NCBI GenBank assembly: GCA_036389255.1
Contig: DASVQI010000023.1
Coordinates: 1 to 64,000, forward strand
Direction of reading: 5' to 3'
From: JACVRN01 sp036389255
Lineage (GTDB): Bacteria > Acidobacteriota > Blastocatellia > Pyrinomonadales > Pyrinomonadaceae
DNA length: 64,000 nt
In this document: positions 44,226 through 52,439 of the stretch, in pieces
Layout of the letters: each line of letters starts with the position of its first letter
Position numbering within the stretch: the first letter of the stretch is position 1
Position numbers and translations under genes: made by a program
Notes under the pieces: model-generated
What the model was told of the DNA's origin: nothing
Seen by the model: the letters and a program-made list of their open reading frames with translations, nothing else
Database searches by the model: none

Positions 44226-44260
44226 AATTGGTACATCTGATTTGTCGAAAACTGGCTCTT
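44226..44260. promoter_or_regulatory. Candidate MocR direct-repeat operator
   Basis: ATTGGTACAT (44227-44236) and ACTGGCTCTT (44251-44260) are same-orientation repeats 24 bp apart, between the divergent MocR and flavin-oxidase genes. Direct repeats in this position are typical of MocR/PdxR control regions. Confidence 0.5.
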
Positions 44261-44317
44261 GCATAGATGCCAACTCAACTTAGAATCTCTAGCACAGAGG
44301 AGACAGTCTTTGAACAG

Positions 44318-44974
44318 ATGAGCGAACTACTGCAAACGACAGCGAGAACGAAGCTGAAGCGATTACCAAAACGCGGCAGCGTTGAGCGCAAAGCTATTTA
44401 TCGAATCCTCGATGAAGCCTTCGTTTGTCATGTTGGTTTTACAGTGGACGAGCAGCCTTACGTTATTCCGACGGGGTATGCGCGGGACGGAGACAGGCTG
44501 CTGATTCACGGCTCGGCGTTAAGTCGAATGTTGCGGGCAATGGCGTGGGAGGCGGATGTGTGCGTCACCGTGACTTTGCTTGAAGGCTTGGTACTGGCGC
44601 GCTCGGCTTTCCATCATTCGATGAATTATCGCTCGGTGGTGATTTTTGGCAGGGCTAAGGTTATCAGCAGCGAACAAGAAAAACTCGAAGCTCTACGCGC
44701 CTTTACCGAACATATTGTGCCGGGTCGCTGGAAAGATGTTCGCCCGCCGACTGAAAACGAGCTGAAGGCGACGCTCGTCCTGTCGTTCGACATAGATGAG
44801 GCGTCGGCTAAAATACGCGAGGGGCCGCCGGTTGACGATGATGCCGATTATGAACTGGACGTTTGGGCGGGCGTAATCCCTTTGCGTCTGGTGGCGGGTG
44901 CGCCCGTTGACGACGCGAAGTTGAAAGACGGCATCGCGGTTCCACAGTACGCTTCAAGCTATAAACGCGGCTGA
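44318..44974 (+). CDS. Pyridoxamine 5'-phosphate oxidase family flavoprotein
   Basis: A 218-residue split-barrel flavin protein: RTKLKRLPKRGSVERKAIYRILDEAFVCHVGFTVDEQPYVIPTGYARDGDRLLIHGS. It resembles the general FMN/F420-binding PNPOx-like group more than true PdxH. Family members usually begin shortly before the RTxxxRLPKRG block, so ATG 44318 is preferred; ATG 44267 is the longer option. It is divergent from MocR and probably its target. Confidence 0.82.
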   Translation: MSELLQTTARTKLKRLPKRGSVERKAIYRILDEAFVCHVGFTVDEQPYVIPTGYARDGDRLLIHGSALSRMLRAMAWEADVCVTVTLLEGLVLARSAFHHSMNYRSVVIFGRAKVISSEQEKLEALRAFTEHIVPGRWKDVRPPTENELKATLVLSFDIDEASAKIREGPPVDDDADYELDVWAGVIPLRLVAGAPVDDAKLKDGIAVPQYASSYKRG

Positions 44975-45029
44975 GCGTGAGCCAGAGCGTGGCGTATGCA
45001 GATTCAAGTTGAGTAAAGGAGGCGGGACT

Positions 45030-45899
45030 TTGATAAATGACATGAAAATAGAGGTGACAAAACTACTATTTGCTCTATTCATTTTTCTGCTCGGCTCTAT
45101 CAGCGCGACGGCGCAGGAAACAAAAATCAAATGGTTCGGACACGCAGCTTTTTCTATCACCACTCCGAACGGCAAGGTTTTGTTGATTGACCCTTGGCTC
45201 AACAATCCTTCCAACCCTGAAGCCAAAAACGGTAAAGACCCGCTTAACGCGCTCGCCAGAGTTGATTACATACTGCTGACTCACGGGCACCGCGACCACG
45301 TAGGCGATGCCGTTGCCATCGCCAGAAAAACCGGAGCGGCTCTCATCTGCAATCCTGAATTGGCCGGTAATTTAGTTAAGCTGGCGGATTTCCCCGCCAA
45401 GCAAGCCGAAACCGACGCCATTATGGGCATCGGCGGCGAAATTCTAATCGCTGATGGCGAAGTGACCGTAGCCATGACGCAGGCCGTTCATTCGAGCAGC
45501 GTTTTTAATCCCAAAGCCGGAGCCAATGAGCCTGAAAGGGCATACGGCGGGAACCCCGCAGGCTTCGTTATCATCATCAAGAACGGCCCGACGATTTATC
45601 ATTCGGGCGATACGGCCTATTTCAAGGACATGGAAACCATAGGCGAAAATTATTCGATTGATGTCGCGTTGCTCAACATCGGCGGACACTTCGGCATGGA
45701 GCCGCGTATGGCGGCGAAAGCCGCGCAAGCGGTGCGCGCAAGGCTAGCCATTCCGCAGCACTTCGGCACTTTCCCCGGCATCGCCCAGAACGCCGAAGGC
45801 TTTGCCGCCGAACTCAAAAGAATGAAGATTGATTTTTACGAGATGAAACCCGGCGAAACGATTACTTATAGAGGCAAACAGCTAATAAAGGGCAAATAA
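45030..45899 (+). CDS. Exported metallo-beta-lactamase-fold hydrolase (UlaG/UPF0173-like)
   Basis: A 289-residue hydrolase. A signal peptide (LLFALFIFLLGSISATAQ) precedes IKWFGHAAFSI, LTHGHRDHVGDAVAIA (the HxHxDH metal motif), HSGDTAYF and IPQHFGTF. These match the UPF0173 metal-dependent hydrolase group. AGGAGG at 45017-45022 lies seven bases before TTG 45030, while the first ATG (45042) is 19 bases away, so a TTG start is chosen. Substrate unknown. Confidence 0.87.
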   Translation: MINDMKIEVTKLLFALFIFLLGSISATAQETKIKWFGHAAFSITTPNGKVLLIDPWLNNPSNPEAKNGKDPLNALARVDYILLTHGHRDHVGDAVAIARKTGAALICNPELAGNLVKLADFPAKQAETDAIMGIGGEILIADGEVTVAMTQAVHSSSVFNPKAGANEPERAYGGNPAGFVIIIKNGPTIYHSGDTAYFKDMETIGENYSIDVALLNIGGHFGMEPRMAAKAAQAVRARLAIPQHFGTFPGIAQNAEGFAAELKRMKIDFYEMKPGETITYRGKQLIKGK

Positions 45900-45972
45900 C
45901 TTTTTCTGTGCTCGACGCATCGGGAGAAGTGCTAACGGCAAAAGTCATTTGACGTGAGGCGAAACGGCTCCT

Positions 45973-46500
45973 TCACTGTTTGGCGACGCCTGTGTTTGAG
46001 TAGATTTTCCACGAGCCGCGTCTTGACTGCCTTTTCCAAATAGTGAAATATCGCCGCTCCAGAGTTTGCTGCTGGCCGCCAACCGTAAATTCATAAACCG
46101 CCGTGCCTGTTTCGTAAGCGGTGTTACCATCCAGCCAGATGTCCGTAGTAGTAACTGTGAGTTTTGCTTTCCCCCCACGCTTTTGCATCGTCTCGCGCAT
46201 CAAGGCAAGAATTTGTTCGCGGCCTTTGAAAACCTTACCGCCCGCGACGAGTTCTTTTCCGTCCGCAGTGAATGTGTCAGGAAGCATCGTCGCGTCCCCC
46301 TTGGCCCACGCCTCAACCCAGACAGCGTTTCCTGCATCTATCGCCAGCCGTACTCGCGTCATTTCGGAATCCGAAGTTGAGAGCGCGGTATTAGATGATG
46401 AATTGCCGGATTTAACCGGACTCTGGGCGGTTATCGAGTAGCTGCTGCAAAACAAAATGAGCAGTACGAAAAGCGATTTCTTTGATTCTAATATCGTCAT
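45973..46500 (-). CDS. Exported NTF2-fold protein (SnoaL/DUF4440-like)
   Basis: A 175-residue protein with a signal peptide (SLFVLLILFCSSYSITAQ) and an NTF2-like domain (AIDAGNAVWVEAWAKGDATMLPDTFTADGKELVAGGKVFKG..., ending in YFTIWKRQSRRGSWKIYSNTG). GGAGGG six bases before ATG 46500 fixes the start. Members bind small molecules or are enzymes; no specific function can be assigned. Confidence 0.82.
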   Translation of the reverse strand: MTILESKKSLFVLLILFCSSYSITAQSPVKSGNSSSNTALSTSDSEMTRVRLAIDAGNAVWVEAWAKGDATMLPDTFTADGKELVAGGKVFKGREQILALMRETMQKRGGKAKLTVTTTDIWLDGNTAYETGTAVYEFTVGGQQQTLERRYFTIWKRQSRRGSWKIYSNTGVAKQ

Positions 46501-46573
46501 AACATTCCCTCCGGCAGAATCTTTTAGAGTTTTCAAGTCATCAACATCCAATAAACTAATACCCTCGGGTAAC

Positions 46574-47392
46574 CTAAGTCTTCAACAGCTTCTTCACGTC
46601 GCTGCTGGATGCCGCGTCCGAAGTCCACGCGAAGCTCCCAAAATTCCGCATCTCCATGCCAGCGCGCAACAGGGCGGTGATGGCGGCACGCGCCAGCGCG
46701 CCTCCGGTGCTGATGCGCTTGGCCCCGGCGTCTGCCAGTTGCGCGACCGTCGCTCCCTTCACCAACGTAGCCAGAACGTTCACCGGCCTGCTCAGAGCGC
46801 CCGTCACCAATCGAACCTCCTCCAGCGTAGTCAGTCCCGGCGCGTAAAGAACGTCCGCCCCCGCCGCTTCAAATGCCTGTAGGCGTCGGATAGTATCGTC
46901 AAGGTCATGCCTGCCGTGTAGCAGATTTTCGGCGCGCGCTGTCAGTGTGAAAGGAAAATCAAGGAGGCTGGCCGCCTCTGCGGCAGCATGCACGCGCTCG
47001 ACCGCTAGCTCGAATTCGTAGATGGGATTCAAAGGGTCGCCGGTGTAGTCCTCAATTGAGCCGCCGACCACGCCCGCCTTCGCCGCCAGCAAGATAGTCG
47101 CGGCTGCATCGGCCGGGTTATCCGCGAAGCAGTTCTCCAAGTCTGCACTAACCGGCAGGTCAGTAGCGGCAGAGAGGCTGCTGCAATGTTCAATCACCTC
47201 ATCCCGTGAAACCTGACCGTCTAGCCGCCCTAACGAGTTGGCGAAACCTGAACTTGTCGTCGCCAAAGCTTCAAACCCTAATCCGGCAAGCAGCCGCGCC
47301 GAGCCTGTGTCCCAAGGGTTCGGGATGACGAAGGCTCCTTCCCGCACATGCAGCGCCCTGAACTTCTTCGCCTTTTCTAATTGAGTTACCAT
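46574..47392 (-). CDS. Isocitrate lyase/PEP mutase family protein
   Basis: A 272-residue TIM-barrel protein of the ICL/PEPM superfamily: FVIPNPWDTGSARLLAGLGFEALATTSSGFANSLGRLDG, LPVSADLENCFAD (metal-binding acidic loop), GGSIEDYTGD and LTARAENLLHG. It lacks the KKCGH motif of isocitrate lyase, so C-C lyase or P-C mutase activity on another oxoacid is more likely. ATG 47392 (MVTQLEKAKKF) is preferred to an upstream start at 47470. Confidence 0.88.
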   Translation of the reverse strand: MVTQLEKAKKFRALHVREGAFVIPNPWDTGSARLLAGLGFEALATTSSGFANSLGRLDGQVSRDEVIEHCSSLSAATDLPVSADLENCFADNPADAAATILLAAKAGVVGGSIEDYTGDPLNPIYEFELAVERVHAAAEAASLLDFPFTLTARAENLLHGRHDLDDTIRRLQAFEAAGADVLYAPGLTTLEEVRLVTGALSRPVNVLATLVKGATVAQLADAGAKRISTGGALARAAITALLRAGMEMRNFGSFAWTSDAASSSDVKKLLKT

Positions 47393-47549
47393 CGCGTTCT
47401 CTGAAATGGAACAACCTTTGAAATCACCCGCGCAAAAAGCAAACCCTTTTGGTAATGCCGCGTAAGTCAATAACTACATAGAGCCATGAGTCTACCATCC
47501 CGCGTGACGCTCGCGCCGCCTATGTAGATTAAAGAAAATCAGGACACGT

Positions 47550-47663
47550 GCAAGTGCCACTATCTTAATATCAAATAAGACCACTTGCCTGAGATGTGGG
47601 CGCAATAAGTCTGAAAATGAACTGGTACAGTTCATGGGGCTCCAAGTGGTACTTGCGATAGTG
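47550..47663. promoter_or_regulatory. Cluster of palindromes with TGGTAC cores in the gene-free region before the esterase gene
   Basis: The stretch 47393-47872 holds no credible gene. It contains ATGAACTG-GTA-CAGTTCAT (47617-47635, perfect), CAAGT-GGT-ACTTG (47643-47655) and GCAAGTG/CACTTGC (47550-47556 and 47582-47588). Two share the TGGTAC core seen at the MocR site. Likely operator sites; a decayed mobile element is an alternative. Confidence 0.5.
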
Positions 47664-47872
47664 CTGTTTTAAGGTAAAGTTTTGCGGTAGTTTGACAGCC
47701 TCGCGGCTAGGATGCGAAAGAGCTTTACAAAAAGATAAAATGGGGACGTTCCCCATCAACCGGATTGATACGCAAGAAGAGAAACATAGACTCTGTTATT
47801 TGCTGCTTAGAACAATTGAAAGATATCCGCTCTGGATTGAGTTTGCCCTCTAGAGCCTCAGGAGATAAGGAC

Positions 47873-48718
47873 GTGATTAAATTCCGTTGGCTTCCGGCGG
47901 CTTTTCTTCTATGTGGACTACTATTTCCTATACTCAGCGCGCGTGCTGCTAACACCGATAAGGCCGCGCCACTGGCTATCGGAGAGACGTTCACACTAGA
48001 TTCAAAGATTCTGAACGAAACCCGGCGCATCAATGTGTACATGCCGCCCGGCTATGCCGAGTCTGCCGACGCTCGCCTGCCCGTGCTTTACATGCCGGAC
48101 GGCGGCATCGCTGAGGACTTTCTGCACGTGGCCGGGCTGGTGCAGGTATCGGTTGGCAATGGGACTATGCGCCCGTTCTTACTTGTGGGCATTGAGAATA
48201 CCGAGCGCCGCCGCGACATGACCGGCCCCACAGAAAACGAGGGCGACAAAAAAATCGCGCCCCGCGTAGGAGGCTCCGGGCCATTTAGGAAGTTCATTCG
48301 GGACGAGTTAATGCCGCAGATTAAAAGTCGCTATCGCACGACGGACGAGACGGCGGTCGTAGGGGAGTCACTCGCAGGGCTGTTTGTAGTAGAGACTTTT
48401 CTAGTTGAGCCTGATTTGTTCGATACCTATATTGCCTTCGACCCCAGCCTTTGGTGGAACGACCGGAAATTGGTTAAAGATGCTGGAGAGCGCCTGCGCG
48501 CCCTTCCGAAGCTGTCGAAGACGTTGTACTTAGCCAGTAGCGGCGATGACATTCGTATAGGAGCCACGCAGAAACTCGCGCGCGCACTCGGCAAGAGCGC
48601 GCCCGCCGGAGTGCGTTGGAATTACGAGCAGATGCCGGACGAGAAACATTCGACGATTTATCATCCGGCAGCGCTCAAGGCTTTCCGCACGGTATTCAAG
48701 CCAATTGCAGGCAAATAA
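47873..48718 (+). CDS. Exported esterase of the alpha/beta-hydrolase fold (Fes/IroE-like)
   Basis: A 281-residue esterase. A signal peptide (WLPAAFLLCGLLFPILSARAA) precedes a D-type esterase fold with RINVYMPPGY, VLYMPDGG, the nucleophile elbow VVGESLAGLFVVE and a catalytic histidine in DEKHSTIYHP. This matches the COG2819 group that includes siderophore and S-formylglutathione-type esterases. GGAG at 47861-47864 lies eight bases before GTG 47873. The upstream open frame from 47765 would place 36 odd residues before the signal peptide. Confidence 0.85.
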   Translation: MIKFRWLPAAFLLCGLLFPILSARAANTDKAAPLAIGETFTLDSKILNETRRINVYMPPGYAESADARLPVLYMPDGGIAEDFLHVAGLVQVSVGNGTMRPFLLVGIENTERRRDMTGPTENEGDKKIAPRVGGSGPFRKFIRDELMPQIKSRYRTTDETAVVGESLAGLFVVETFLVEPDLFDTYIAFDPSLWWNDRKLVKDAGERLRALPKLSKTLYLASSGDDIRIGATQKLARALGKSAPAGVRWNYEQMPDEKHSTIYHPAALKAFRTVFKPIAGK

Positions 48719-48780
48719 TAGAGGCTCTGTGGCCTCCCCTCCGGTCGCTTCGCCTTGATGGCACCGCCGGATTAAGACTC

Positions 48781-49104
48781 TTACTGCGACAGGTCGAAAA
48801 CGCAATCCGGCGAAGTCTCGCAGAGGATGACGTCGTAGCTGTCAAGCAGAGGCATGGCGATGGCTTCCAACTCGTTCTTCCACAATTCGCCTTCGTAGAA
48901 TGCCTGCTTTATTCGGTCGCGGTCATCAAGCGAAGGGAAGGTTCGCAGCCAGACGAACTTGTTTGGATTCTCAACATCGAGCATCGGGCCGAGCACCTTC
49001 ATCCCGTGTGAGCGTAGCGCGGGCACGGCTCGCGTCTCGAAGAATCGAATGAACTCCGCGCGACGACCCGGCTTGATTCTATAGCTGCGGACTTCGATAA
49101 TCAT
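48781..49104 (-). CDS. NIPSNAP family protein
   Basis: A 107-residue ferredoxin-like-fold protein: IEVRSYRIKPGRRAEFIRFFETRAVPALRSHGMKVLGPMLDVENPNKFVWLRTFPSLDDRDRIKQAFYEGELW. This is the NIPSNAP pattern (dimeric alpha/beta barrel). ATG 49104 is chosen over the in-frame TTG at 49107. No function beyond the fold is clear. Confidence 0.85.
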   Translation of the reverse strand: MIIEVRSYRIKPGRRAEFIRFFETRAVPALRSHGMKVLGPMLDVENPNKFVWLRTFPSLDDRDRIKQAFYEGELWKNELEAIAMPLLDSYDVILCETSPDCVFDLSQ

Positions 49105-49143
49105 CAATGATTAACTCAGGCGTTATGGAATAATTCGTTCTGT

Positions 49144-49740
49144 TCAATCTTTCTCTCGCGTGTCTATAGCAATCCAGTTTACTTCCCAAGTCTTGCCGCC
49201 ATCATCCGAGAATGCCTGCTCAAATCGGCAAGAATTCGGAGTAATGTCCGAGATGACAAAGCGAACAAGAATGGCACGGCCATTAAATGTTTCCTGGCTG
49301 AAAAACTCGCCCCGCCCGTTTTTGAACTCCCCGATTGTCGGTAGAGTCATGACGCCGCTATTAGCATTGGCGAAATTGAGGCTCCACTGTCGGGATTGTG
49401 GATTGTACAGACGCAAGCTCAGACCTTCGAAATGACCCGCCGGGCCGTCAGCAACTAACTCGACCAGATTGGCGCGACCGTTCCAGACCTTTCGCACGAC
49501 CGTTCTCCCTTTATATTCGACCCATGTAGTCGAGCCTGTTAAGGGATTCAGAAGACGCCTGAGCTCTGTTTTCCATGTGCCAATCTCGAAGTCGAAATCA
49601 TGTTGCCCGTCGCGCTGGGAGCTGGCTGACTGTGCCTTCACCTGTGACGTAGACGTTTGTGAAAATGCTACTGGCAGCTTACACAAACAGAAGAGTACGC
49701 ACGCGATTAAGCAGACTCTCATAAGTGGCAACACCTTCAT
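49144..49740 (-). CDS. Exported protein, DUF1579-like
   Basis: A 198-residue protein with a signal peptide (MRVCLIACVLFCLCKLPVAFSQ) and a beta-rich domain beginning QHDFDFEIGTWKTELRRL, typical of DUF1579-like proteins of unknown function. GGAG upstream of ATG 49740 supports the start. The upstream 50 codons of the open frame do not look like protein. Confidence 0.7.
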   Translation of the reverse strand: MKVLPLMRVCLIACVLFCLCKLPVAFSQTSTSQVKAQSASSQRDGQHDFDFEIGTWKTELRRLLNPLTGSTTWVEYKGRTVVRKVWNGRANLVELVADGPAGHFEGLSLRLYNPQSRQWSLNFANANSGVMTLPTIGEFKNGRGEFFSQETFNGRAILVRFVISDITPNSCRFEQAFSDDGGKTWEVNWIAIDTREKD

Positions 49741-50137
49741 CGTCTTCGCTTCTCCTGTTCGCTTATCAGATGGACAATTAAACGTGCGGCCCCGATTCGT
49801 CAAGCAATCCCTTGGCGACCCTCCGGCCTGCACCTTTTTGATTTGATATATGATAAAAGGTGGTTGGTTACAATAGCCAATTTTGCACAATATGGCATGA
49901 CCACTTTGTTGCTACCCATAAATCGCTTCACTGGGCGCAACCTCTTGCCAGCCTCATCTGGCTCTTATGAGTCACAGGCGGAAAGAGATAAAAAGTTGCT
50001 GAAATAAAATCCACATCTTCGTCATTATCTTATAGGGGAAGTTCTAAGTAAGGCCCTTAGAAATATATGCAAGTAGAGGAGCTTGAGGAATGTTTCCTCG
50101 TGCGCTTTGAACGAAAATCAGAGAAGGAGAGTTAGTT
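49741..50137. other. Divergent intergenic region
   Basis: About 400 bases between the DUF1579-like gene (leftward) and the amidase-like gene (rightward). It is A/T-rich near 49980-50080, as expected for promoters. No gene is seen. Confidence 0.4.
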
Positions 50138-51055
50138 ATGTATCGTAAGCTTAGTCTTATTATTTCTAGCCTGATGTTTCTAGCGTTAACGGTCACAGCT
50201 TACGGCCAGCAGGTGTCTTGCCCATTCGACGGTACGGATCAAAACTCCTTGGCCAGATGCCTGCTTCGCCCTGTTTTACGTGGCGGCAACTTAGGCCCAA
50301 CTCCGGCCACAATACCAGCCCCGCTCAACCAACTTATCGGCAGACCCATGACTCTGGATGTAGTGACGGTGCAACGGTTTCTTCAAGCGCGAGGCATCGG
50401 AGAGCAAGACCTCGGCGGGCCATTTGTCTTTAGAGGCAGCAGGTTCGAGCCCGATTTGACGAAAGCTCGCTTCTTTATCATTCACGATACAAGCTCGCCT
50501 GAGATAGCTGCGCCGGAGTTTCCCGCCAACATAAATGAAGCATCGTGGCCGGGTAACAGGCTCCGCACGTGGTTGAGGTTGAACGTGCCGACTCACGTAT
50601 TCGTCAACCGCGTAGGCGAATCCGCTACGAAAACGAACTATATTCAGGGCGTTCTAGCGACTAAGTTTGAAATAGGACTGGATAAGCCTAGAGGGGCGGA
50701 GCGGGCGCGCGCGCGAAGAGAACGCGCAGGACTATTCGTTAACATAGAGCTTATCCAGCCTCGCCGTAAATCTAGGGGGAGCGGCTTCTTCGACCTGGCG
50801 CCGGTTCCCGGAATGACACAGAAGCAACTTGAGCGGCTGGCCCTGCTCTATGTCGTGGCCAGCGTCAGGGCGGGCCATTGGCTGATTCCGGCCTTCCATT
50901 GTGCCGTTGATACTCCTCTCCCGAACACGCACGACGACCCACAGAACTTTGACATGAACGTGTGGCTCACAAGCTTGCGCTCACTGCTGGCGGAACTTAC
51001 GGGCAGCACGCCGATTCCCCGGAGCCCACTAATGCAACTCGTGGGTGACGCCTAA
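50138..51055 (+). CDS. Exported protein with an N-acetylmuramoyl-L-alanine amidase-like domain
   Basis: A 305-residue protein with a clear signal peptide (LIISSLMFLALTVTAYGQ). The motif ARFFIIHDTSSPE resembles the first zinc-histidine strand of amidase_2/PGRP enzymes, THVFVNRVG a middle strand, and HCAVDTPLPNTHDDPQNFDMNVW the distal zinc-binding block. The assignment is by motif only. GAAGGAG before the ATG is a good ribosome binding site. Its stop codon lies inside the attC-like site at 51050-51128, on the opposite strand to the cassette genes. Confidence 0.65.
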   Translation: MYRKLSLIISSLMFLALTVTAYGQQVSCPFDGTDQNSLARCLLRPVLRGGNLGPTPATIPAPLNQLIGRPMTLDVVTVQRFLQARGIGEQDLGGPFVFRGSRFEPDLTKARFFIIHDTSSPEIAAPEFPANINEASWPGNRLRTWLRLNVPTHVFVNRVGESATKTNYIQGVLATKFEIGLDKPRGAERARARRERAGLFVNIELIQPRRKSRGSGFFDLAPVPGMTQKQLERLALLYVVASVRAGHWLIPAFHCAVDTPLPNTHDDPQNFDMNVWLTSLRSLLAELTGSTPIPRSPLMQLVGDA

Positions 51056-51128
51056 ATCTTTTCGTGACTTTTTATTACGTTCTGTCGGCGCAGAGCATAG
51101 ATACCTGTGTCTGAATGAGTTGTTAGGC
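51050..51128 (-). other. attC-like site A (terminal, degenerate)
   Basis: On the minus strand it starts GCCTAACAACTCATTCAGAC, like classical attC sites, but ends ATTTAGGC instead of GTTAGGC. The inner arms still pair with one unpaired base (TTCAGAC against TTCGTGAC). It lies 23 bases after the membrane-protein stop. Confidence 0.65.
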
Positions 51129-51150
51129 GGCGTTCTGTCTCGCGCGCCTC

Positions 51151-51720
51151 TCATGTACCGCCCAGCCGCAGCCCGAATAGAACAACAAACAACAGAAATA
51201 ATAGCCCGAACAAGAGTCCAATGGCGGCGTGATAGCGCGCATTCTTCACGACTGCTGATACGCAGAGCAGGACGAACCAAACGGCGAAAACTACCGTCAC
51301 CGGCACAGGTAATAAACGTCCGGTGAGCAGCCAGTTCTCCATGCCTATCAAGGCCGTGAACGCGGCATTGACGCTGAAGAACGCTGAATGATTCTCGTAG
51401 AAATACTCCCGCAGATTGACTGAAGCACCGGGTTCGATTTTCGGAATCAGGAATGCGGCTGCCACGTAGAGGAGCACGGGCGCAAGGAGGATGAGGAGAA
51501 AGGAAAAGAAGTTCCAGTCTCGAACCAGACGCAGGTTCCACATCGTCCACCATAAGAAAATGTGGCCAACGAAAATAAGAGCGACCCAAAGCAGATGTAC
51601 CCAATAGAATTTAACACTCCGGCGAGCCTTGAATAAATCAGTAGTTCCCGTCAGGAGATGGGACAGACCGAGGCCAATGATGACTGAGATGATGACCGAG
51701 ACATAACTAAAAGCGTCCAT
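51151..51720 (-). CDS. Cassette-borne integral membrane protein
   Basis: A 189-residue protein with five or so hydrophobic segments (VSVIISVIIGLGLSHLL, VHLLWVALIFVGHIFLWW, FSFLLILLAPVLLYVAAAFLI, TALIGMENWLLTG, VTVVFAVWFVLLCVSAV, AIGLLFGLLFLLFVVLFGL). It starts 45 bases after attC site B and ends 23 bases before site A, as a gene cassette should. No family recognised; similar short membrane proteins of unknown function are common in soil bacteria. Confidence 0.82.
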   Translation of the reverse strand: MDAFSYVSVIISVIIGLGLSHLLTGTTDLFKARRSVKFYWVHLLWVALIFVGHIFLWWTMWNLRLVRDWNFFSFLLILLAPVLLYVAAAFLIPKIEPGASVNLREYFYENHSAFFSVNAAFTALIGMENWLLTGRLLPVPVTVVFAVWFVLLCVSAVVKNARYHAAIGLLFGLLFLLFVVLFGLRLGGT

Positions 51721-51765
51721 GACTTTAGAATTAATCAGCTAACCGGCTATCTATGTCTAGGAGCC

Positions 51766-51867
51766 GCATAACGCCCGAATTAACCGGGCGCGCATTCAAC
51801 GCCACTACGGCCAAGTTGACGATGAAAGACCGGCTAACTCGCGCTCGGGTTGGATGAGTTGTTAGGC
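51766..51867 (-). other. attC-like site B
   Basis: A 102-bp site. On the minus strand it reads GCCTAACAACTCATCCAACC at the R'' end and CCGGTTAATTCGGGCGTTATGC (last 22 bases, 51787-51766) at the R' end. The core triplets AAC and GTT are intact, and inner arms (CCAACCCG / CGGTTAATT) pair imperfectly as in classical sites. Confidence 0.85.
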
Positions 51868-51907
51868 TTCGTCCCAACGTAATACTTCCCCTGCTCTATA
51901 ATATGGC

Positions 51908-52303
51908 TCAGTTGACAACGTACTCCTTCATGAGACTGTAGTTTGGCTTCATCGTATCAATCTCACACGATGTATCTGCAATGGTGTATGTCGTTTCGAA
52001 GTCTTCATATGTCCGCGCTCGCCAGAGCCTACCTTCTGGATCAACTACTATAGAACGCCCTGTGCCGCCACGGAATATTCTTGATCCGTCAGTCCCCTGA
52101 TGGACGAAATATGTCCAAGTCTTCTTAGAATCTGAAGCTAGCATGGTGGCAGCAATTTCCTGCATCAGTAACTCAAACAGCTCCGCGCGATGTTGGGCAG
52201 GAGTTAGGAGGGTGGTAGCGATGGCTTTGCCGAGCATCTCTTCACCCAGTGAAACAGAGATTTCTGACTGCAATAGTGTGATGCTTTGACTTTCTTCATC
52301 CAT
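51908..52303 (-). CDS. Cassette-borne protein of unknown function
   Basis: A 131-residue soluble protein: MDEESQSITLLQSEISVSLGEEMLGKAIATTLL..., ending YEDFETTYTIADTSCEIDTMKPNYSLMKEYVVN. I recognise no domain. GGTGRSIVVDPEGRLWRARTY looks like a small beta-sheet region. A GTG at 52315 is an alternative start. The gene fills the space between attC sites C and B, typical of cassette genes, most of which encode orphan proteins. Confidence 0.72.
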   Translation of the reverse strand: MDEESQSITLLQSEISVSLGEEMLGKAIATTLLTPAQHRAELFELLMQEIAATMLASDSKKTWTYFVHQGTDGSRIFRGGTGRSIVVDPEGRLWRARTYEDFETTYTIADTSCEIDTMKPNYSLMKEYVVN

Positions 52304-52324
52304 ATCTATAAGCACTCAACAGAA

Positions 52325-52426
52325 GCCTAACGCTGTAGCTGAGGGGCGACGCACACGACGCCGCTCCACGCAAGCCTTGCGATGAGAACCGCGCTATAAG
52401 CCATCCCCTCCGGCGATTTGTTAGAC
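52325..52426 (-). other. attC-like site C
   Basis: A 102-bp site. On the minus strand R'' is GTCTAAC and R' is GTTAGGC. The inner arms pair as GGAGGGG against CCCCTCAGC. It lies 14 bases after the amidohydrolase stop. Confidence 0.83.
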
Positions 52427-52439
52427 ATCGCTTTACTAT

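Noticed and set aside
50138..51055. Amidase-like gene as a member of the cassette array
   Set aside because: It is on the opposite strand and has no attC site at its own upstream side. It looks like a chromosomal neighbour at the array end.
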